Source: SIG575 sp045542485
GTDB taxonomy: Bacteria > Bacillota > Clostridia > Oscillospirales > Acutalibacteraceae
Assembly: GCA_045542485.1 (NCBI GenBank)
Contig: JAZQLC010000049.1
Span: 1-8,867, forward strand
Direction: 5' to 3'
DNA length: 8,867 bases
Of the stretch, positions 6,108 through 8,867 are shown piece by piece. The notes under the pieces were generated by a model. That model saw nothing but the letters and a program-made list of their open reading frames with translations, was not told the origin of the DNA and searched no databases. The position numbers and the translations under genes were made by a program. The stretch's first letter is position 1, and each line of letters starts with the position of its first letter.

Positions 6108-6136
6108 GTGACAAAACAAAGTATAATTGCTATAAT
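6108..6136 (+). promoter_or_regulatory. Promoter for the membrane-anchored XRE regulator
   Basis: The boxes are -35 GTGACA (6108-6113, one mismatch) and a perfect -10 TATAAT (6131-6136), 17 bases apart. The -35 box overlaps a TGTC-GT-GACA palindrome (6104-6113). A further GTGACA lies at about 6094-6099, so the upstream edge holds repeated TGTC/GACA half-sites that could be an operator. The predicted start near 6143 supports the ATG at 6166 rather than 6151. Confidence 0.7.
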
Positions 6137-6165
6137 GAAATCATAAAACAATGGGGGAAATACTT

Positions 6166-6768
6166 ATGACATTTGGCAAAAAACTGAAAAAGCTCAGAAC
6201 AGATAATGACCTTACACAGGATGAACTGGCTGAAAAAATTTTCATCACAAGAACAGCAATTTCAAAATGGGAATCCGACAGAGGATATCCGAGCATCGAT
6301 TCCTTGAAAACAATAGCAAAATTTTTCAATGTTACAATTGATGATTTGTTATCAGGCGATGAGCTTCTTAATGTTGCAGAAGAAGAAAACAACAAAAAGG
6401 AAAATCATTTCCGAAGTCTTGTGTGCGGACTTCTTGACCTGAGCTTTATTCTCTTCTTTTTTCTCCCTTTCTTCGGACAAAAAGCAGAGACTATCGTAGA
6501 AGCAGTTTCTCTTCCCAACCTCATCGGAATATCCCCCTGGTTAAAAACAATTTATTTTATTATTATATCAGGGATTGTATTATCAGGAATTTTAACACTT
6601 GCTCTCGAAAAATTTCATATTAATTTTCCTACACATAACAAAAACATTATCTCACTTATACTGAACGCCATCGCCACACTTATTTTTATTATCAGTCTTC
6701 AACCGTATGCTGCCGCTTTTTTATTTATATTTCTGATAATAAAAGCTACTGTGCTTATAAAAAAGTAA
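6166..6768 (+). CDS. Membrane-anchored XRE-family regulator (HTH plus four predicted TM helices)
   Basis: A 200-residue protein. Residues about 3-63 are a Cro/C1-type helix-turn-helix: LRTDNDLTQDELAEKI, then TRTAISKWESDRGYPS, ending FFNVTIDDLLS. An acidic, Asn-rich linker (about 64-82) follows, then about four hydrophobic helices near 84-103, 127-148, 160-178 and 180-198. The design suggests a DNA-binding domain tethered to the cytoplasmic membrane, perhaps sensing envelope state; the signal is unknown. I start at ATG 6166 because GGGGG (6153-6157) lies eight bases upstream. The in-frame ATG at 6151 has no ribosome site and only about eight bases of leader. The gene stands 107 bases before the PAP2-like gene, with a hairpin and a promoter between them. 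Confidence 0.83.
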   Translation: MTFGKKLKKLRTDNDLTQDELAEKIFITRTAISKWESDRGYPSIDSLKTIAKFFNVTIDDLLSGDELLNVAEEENNKKENHFRSLVCGLLDLSFILFFFLPFFGQKAETIVEAVSLPNLIGISPWLKTIYFIIISGIVLSGILTLALEKFHINFPTHNKNIISLILNAIATLIFIISLQPYAAAFLFIFLIIKATVLIKK

Positions 6769-6778
6769 TGATACGGAA

Positions 6779-6798
6779 AGTGTCGCAAATGTGACACT
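6779..6798 (+). repeat. 8-bp stem, 4-base loop inverted repeat between the XRE and PAP2-like genes
   Basis: AGTGTCGC (6779-6786) pairs with GTGACACT (6791-6798) with one G-T wobble, around the loop AAAT. It lies ten bases after the regulator's stop and just before the next -35 box. The following DNA is only moderately T-rich, so it is a weak terminator at best. It shares the TGTC/GACA half-sites of the regulator's own promoter, so it could be an operator instead. Confidence 0.5.
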
Positions 6799-6805
6799 CG
6801 GTTTC

Positions 6806-6834
6806 TTGAATAATTTTCTGCTGTCCCGTAAAAT
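6806..6834 (+). promoter_or_regulatory. Promoter for the PAP2-like gene
   Basis: The boxes are -35 TTGAAT (6806-6811) and -10 TAAAAT (6829-6834) with a 17-base spacer. The predicted start near 6841 gives a leader of about 35 bases with GGAGGT at 6862-6867. Confidence 0.55.
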
Positions 6835-6875
6835 ATTTTCAGACGAAGGTCAGATAAAAACGGAGGTCTCTGAAA

Positions 6876-7553
6876 ATGAAAAAAGAAAAACAGAAAATTT
6901 TTTATATTGCGATTTTTTTACTTGCCACTTTTTTGATATGGACAATTGCAATATGCTTTGTCGATGTGAAAGCTATCGGCCCCTACGAATCAACCGTGGG
7001 ATTTGCTTCGCTCAATGGTTTTATTCATAATTTTACAGGCGTTCATATGTCTCTTTATGTTATTACAGACTGGTTAGGGTTGGTGCCTATCATCTTTGCA
7101 GCAGGTTTCGGATTGACGGGACTTATACAGTGGATTAAAAGGCGGCATCTTCTGAAAGTTGATTACGATATTCTTATTCTCGGTATATTCTATATTGTTG
7201 TGATGGCCTTATATATTCTTTTTGAAACAGTTGTTATAAATTATCGTCCCGTTCTGATTAACGGTTATCAGGAAGCTTCATATCCTTCCTCAACGACTAT
7301 GCTCGTGATGAGCGTAATGATAACAGTCATTATGCAGTTCAATATCCGTATAAAAAACAACATTTTCAGAAAGTGTATCAATTTTCTGATTATTGTTTTT
7401 ATTGCCTTTATGATAATATCAAGATTTCTTTCCGGTGTCCATTGGTTTTCTGACATTGTCGGAAGCATACTGCTCAGTTCAGGTCTTGTTACATTATATT
7501 TTTCTCTTATCAGTCCCACAGAATGTAACAGCACTTCTGATTCTCGTAAATAA
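6876..7553 (+). CDS. PAP2-like integral membrane protein with altered catalytic motifs
   Basis: A 225-residue protein with about six hydrophobic helices, placed in the type 2 phosphatidic acid phosphatase superfamily. These enzymes usually remove phosphate from lipid or undecaprenyl pyrophosphates at the membrane. Motif C3 is intact: SRFLSGVHWFSD, with Arg183, His189 and Asp193 in the expected spacing. Motif C1 keeps Arg124-Pro125, but its usual Lys is Glu117. Motif C2, normally PSGH, reads PSSTT (137-141), so the general-acid His is missing. Activity is therefore uncertain; it may be a divergent or non-catalytic member. The start is fixed by GGAGGT eight bases upstream. It is followed after 71 bases by tspO with no clear terminator or strong promoter between, so co-transcription is likely. 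Confidence 0.78.
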   Translation: MKKEKQKIFYIAIFLLATFLIWTIAICFVDVKAIGPYESTVGFASLNGFIHNFTGVHMSLYVITDWLGLVPIIFAAGFGLTGLIQWIKRRHLLKVDYDILILGIFYIVVMALYILFETVVINYRPVLINGYQEASYPSSTTMLVMSVMITVIMQFNIRIKNNIFRKCINFLIIVFIAFMIISRFLSGVHWFSDIVGSILLSSGLVTLYFSLISPTECNSTSDSRK

Positions 7554-7624
7554 AATTTATAAGACAATTTCTGTACCTGCATAATAAAAATTTTTCTTCG
7601 TATATTATTTATGAGGTGATTTTT

Positions 7625-8095
7625 ATGACTGTCAGACTGAAAAGTTTGCTTATCAACATTTTAGTTCCTATTCTTACGGGCGGTTTGTCTGCGCTACTGA
7701 CTATGGACAGTATGGAAACCTTTGAAAGAATCAACAAACCGCCCCTTTCGCCACCCGGTTGGTTGTTCCCGGTTGTGTGGACAATTCTGTATCTGCTTAT
7801 GGGAATTTCTTCTTACCTTGTTTCTTCCTCCGATGCAGACAAAAAGGAAAAAAACACAGCCCTTGCCGTTTATGCCATCCAGTTATTTTTTAATTTTTTC
7901 TGGTCAATCATTTTCTTCGGCATGGGAAATTACCTTTTTGCATTTATCTGGCTCGTTGTTCTATGGGTATTGATTCTTGCAAACATCATTTTGTTTTACA
8001 GAATTTCAAAACCTGCAGGTCTTTTACTGATTCCGTATCTTCTGTGGGTAACCTTTGCAGGATATCTTAATTTTGCTATTTATCTTCTCAATTAA
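7625..8095 (+). CDS. tspO: TspO/MBR-family tryptophan-rich membrane protein
   Basis: A 156-residue protein with five predicted membrane helices (about 7-28, 46-66, 80-100, 103-125, 130-153), the normal TspO length and topology. Family motifs are visible: PPGWLFPVVWTILY at 43-56, NFFWS at 90-94, and PYLLWVTFAGYLN at 137-149. Six Trp residues are present. TspO proteins bind porphyrins and related ligands and are linked to stress and tetrapyrrole handling; the ligand here is unknown. I start at ATG 7625 because GAGGTGA lies five bases before it. A GTG at 7616 falls inside that ribosome site and is rejected. It probably shares a transcript with the PAP2-like gene and ends at a strong terminator. 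Confidence 0.92.
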   Translation: MTVRLKSLLINILVPILTGGLSALLTMDSMETFERINKPPLSPPGWLFPVVWTILYLLMGISSYLVSSSDADKKEKNTALAVYAIQLFFNFFWSIIFFGMGNYLFAFIWLVVLWVLILANIILFYRISKPAGLLLIPYLLWVTFAGYLNFAIYLLN

Positions 8096-8101
8096 AAAAG
8101 T

Positions 8102-8142
8102 TATCACCGTTTCGTGTCAGTGACAGAAACGGTGATATTTTT
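8102..8142. terminator. Strong bidirectional terminator between tspO and rhaB
   Basis: A perfect 12-bp stem, TATCACCGTTTC (8102-8113) with GAAACGGTGATA (8126-8137), has a short TGTC/GACA inner pairing in its loop. Ts follow on the plus strand (8138-8142), and a six-T run follows on the minus strand (complement of 8094-8099). It can serve both convergent genes. Confidence 0.9.
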
Positions 8143-8866
8143 ATTTTGTTGCCTTTTTGTATTTTTCAAAGTTTTCTGACCAGATATCAGCTTCCTGAGG
8201 AGCATATGTTACAACATTTTCTCCCGAAGCAATAATTTCTCTTGCTTCCTTGATATCCTTGATTTCACCCTGAGAAATGAGCTGAACTGCAAGATTACCG
8301 AGAACAGTTGCTTCAATGGGACCTGCTTTCACTTCACAGCCACAAGCGTTTGCCGTAAGCTGACAGAGAAGTGTGTCCTTTGTACCGCCACCGATAACAT
8401 GAATTACAGGATAATCTTTGCCTGTACATTCCTTGATTTTCTCAAAGGTTTCTCTGTATTTCATAGCAAGACTCTCGTAAATACAGCGCATAATTTCGCC
8501 TACTGATTCGGGTACGGGCTGGTTGGTTTTTCTGCAATATTCACGGACTCTCTCGGGAAGATTTCCGTGAGGCACAAACTCAGGCGCATCGGGGTCGATA
8601 AAGCATTTGAAGGGCTCTGCTTCAAGAGCTAACTTTTCAAGGTCAGCGTACGAATAATTTTCCCCTTCTCTTGCCCACTGACGACGGCTTTCCTGAATAA
8701 GCCACAAACCGATAATATTTTTAAGGAAACCTGTTGAGAAATCATATCCGCCTTCATTTGTAACGTTAATTTCGTAAGTTGTATCGTTTACAACTGCCTC
8801 ATCAAGTTCTGTGCCGAAAAGTGACCATGTACCGCTGCTGCTAAAAGCAAACTCGCCTTCAGGGCA
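8141..8866 (-). CDS. rhaB: Rhamnulokinase, C-terminal part (cut by window edge)
   Basis: The last 241 residues of an FGGY-family sugar kinase; the N-terminal half lies beyond the right edge. In the family it phosphorylates L-rhamnulose with ATP in the cytoplasm, the second step of the rhamnose isomerase pathway. Visible marks are SSSGTWSLFG near the cut end, NEGG followed by FLKNIIGLWLIQ, then VIGGGTKDTLLCQLTANACG (adenosine-binding region), and GPIEATVLGNLAVQ. The NEGG...LKNIIGLW and GGGTK-LLCQ-TA blocks match RhaB better than xylulokinase or glycerol kinase. A TTG at 8705-8707 is internal, not the start, because the frame stays open and conserved to the edge. The stop lies just before the shared terminator. 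Neighbouring rhaA or rhaD would be expected nearby but cannot be seen. Confidence 0.88.
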   Translation of the reverse strand, partial: CPEGEFAFSSSGTWSLFGTELDEAVVNDTTYEINVTNEGGYDFSTGFLKNIIGLWLIQESRRQWAREGENYSYADLEKLALEAEPFKCFIDPDAPEFVPHGNLPERVREYCRKTNQPVPESVGEIMRCIYESLAMKYRETFEKIKECTGKDYPVIHVIGGGTKDTLLCQLTANACGCEVKAGPIEATVLGNLAVQLISQGEIKDIKEAREIIASGENVVTYAPQEADIWSENFEKYKKATK

Positions 8867-8867
8867 G

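Noticed and set aside
5932..6114. Minus-strand open frame of 60 codons over the tRNA
   Set aside because: It is a translation of the tRNA-Arg antisense strand, a well-known false protein type.
6122..6127. First TATAAT before the membrane-XRE gene as its -10 box
   Set aside because: No acceptable -35 box lies 16-18 bases upstream, while the second TATAAT (6131-6136) has GTGACA at exactly 17 bases.
7268..7582. Minus-strand open frame of 104 codons
   Set aside because: It is antisense to the PAP2-like gene, whose motifs and ribosome site are clear on the plus strand.
7554..7624. Separate promoter for tspO
   Set aside because: AT-rich -10-like strings exist (around 7601-7608), but no matching -35 box at proper spacing was found.

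Overview
The window looks like chromosomal DNA from a low-GC Gram-positive bacterium, most likely a gut or rumen Clostridia member near Ruminococcus/Oscillospiraceae. This is an inference. It rests on AT-rich sequence, strong Shine-Dalgarno sites (GGAGG, GAGGTGA), XRE-type regulators with large C-terminal domains, a secreted plant-cell-wall hydrolase, and a tRNA gene that encodes its CCA end. No marker gene fixes the species.

Layout. The first 141 bases are the right end of an IS3-family insertion sequence. It abuts what looks like half of a rho-independent terminator. Next comes a minus-strand pair (165-4215): a secreted GH51 alpha-L-arabinofuranosidase whose start overlaps the stop of an upstream CCA tRNA nucleotidyltransferase gene by 11 bp. 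A compact intergenic region (4216-4295) carries two overlapping divergent promoters and a perfect inverted repeat. One promoter drives cca leftward and the other drives a small ArsC/Spx-like thioredoxin-fold protein rightward. A bidirectional terminator (4650-4691) separates that gene from a convergent XRE regulator with a large helical C-terminal region (minus strand, 4690-5769).

The middle section holds a tRNA-Arg(CCG) with its own promoter and terminator. It is followed by a plus-strand run: a membrane-anchored XRE regulator, a PAP2-like membrane protein that lacks key catalytic residues, and a TspO/MBR tryptophan-rich membrane protein. A strong bidirectional terminator (8102-8142) follows. 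The last gene, minus strand and cut by the window edge, is the C-terminal part of a rhamnulokinase.

How the genes fit together. The arabinofuranosidase and rhamnulokinase are consistent with use of arabinan or rhamnogalacturonan side chains from pectin, although they belong to different transcription units. The cca-GH51 pair joins a housekeeping gene to an accessory secreted enzyme. The XRE-membrane, PAP2-like and TspO genes may form an envelope-related group, but no function follows directly from sequence. I see no CRISPR array, phage module or recognisable defence system. The most notable signals are in regulatory DNA (palindromes at promoters), the IS-terminator junction, and the degenerate PAP2 motifs.
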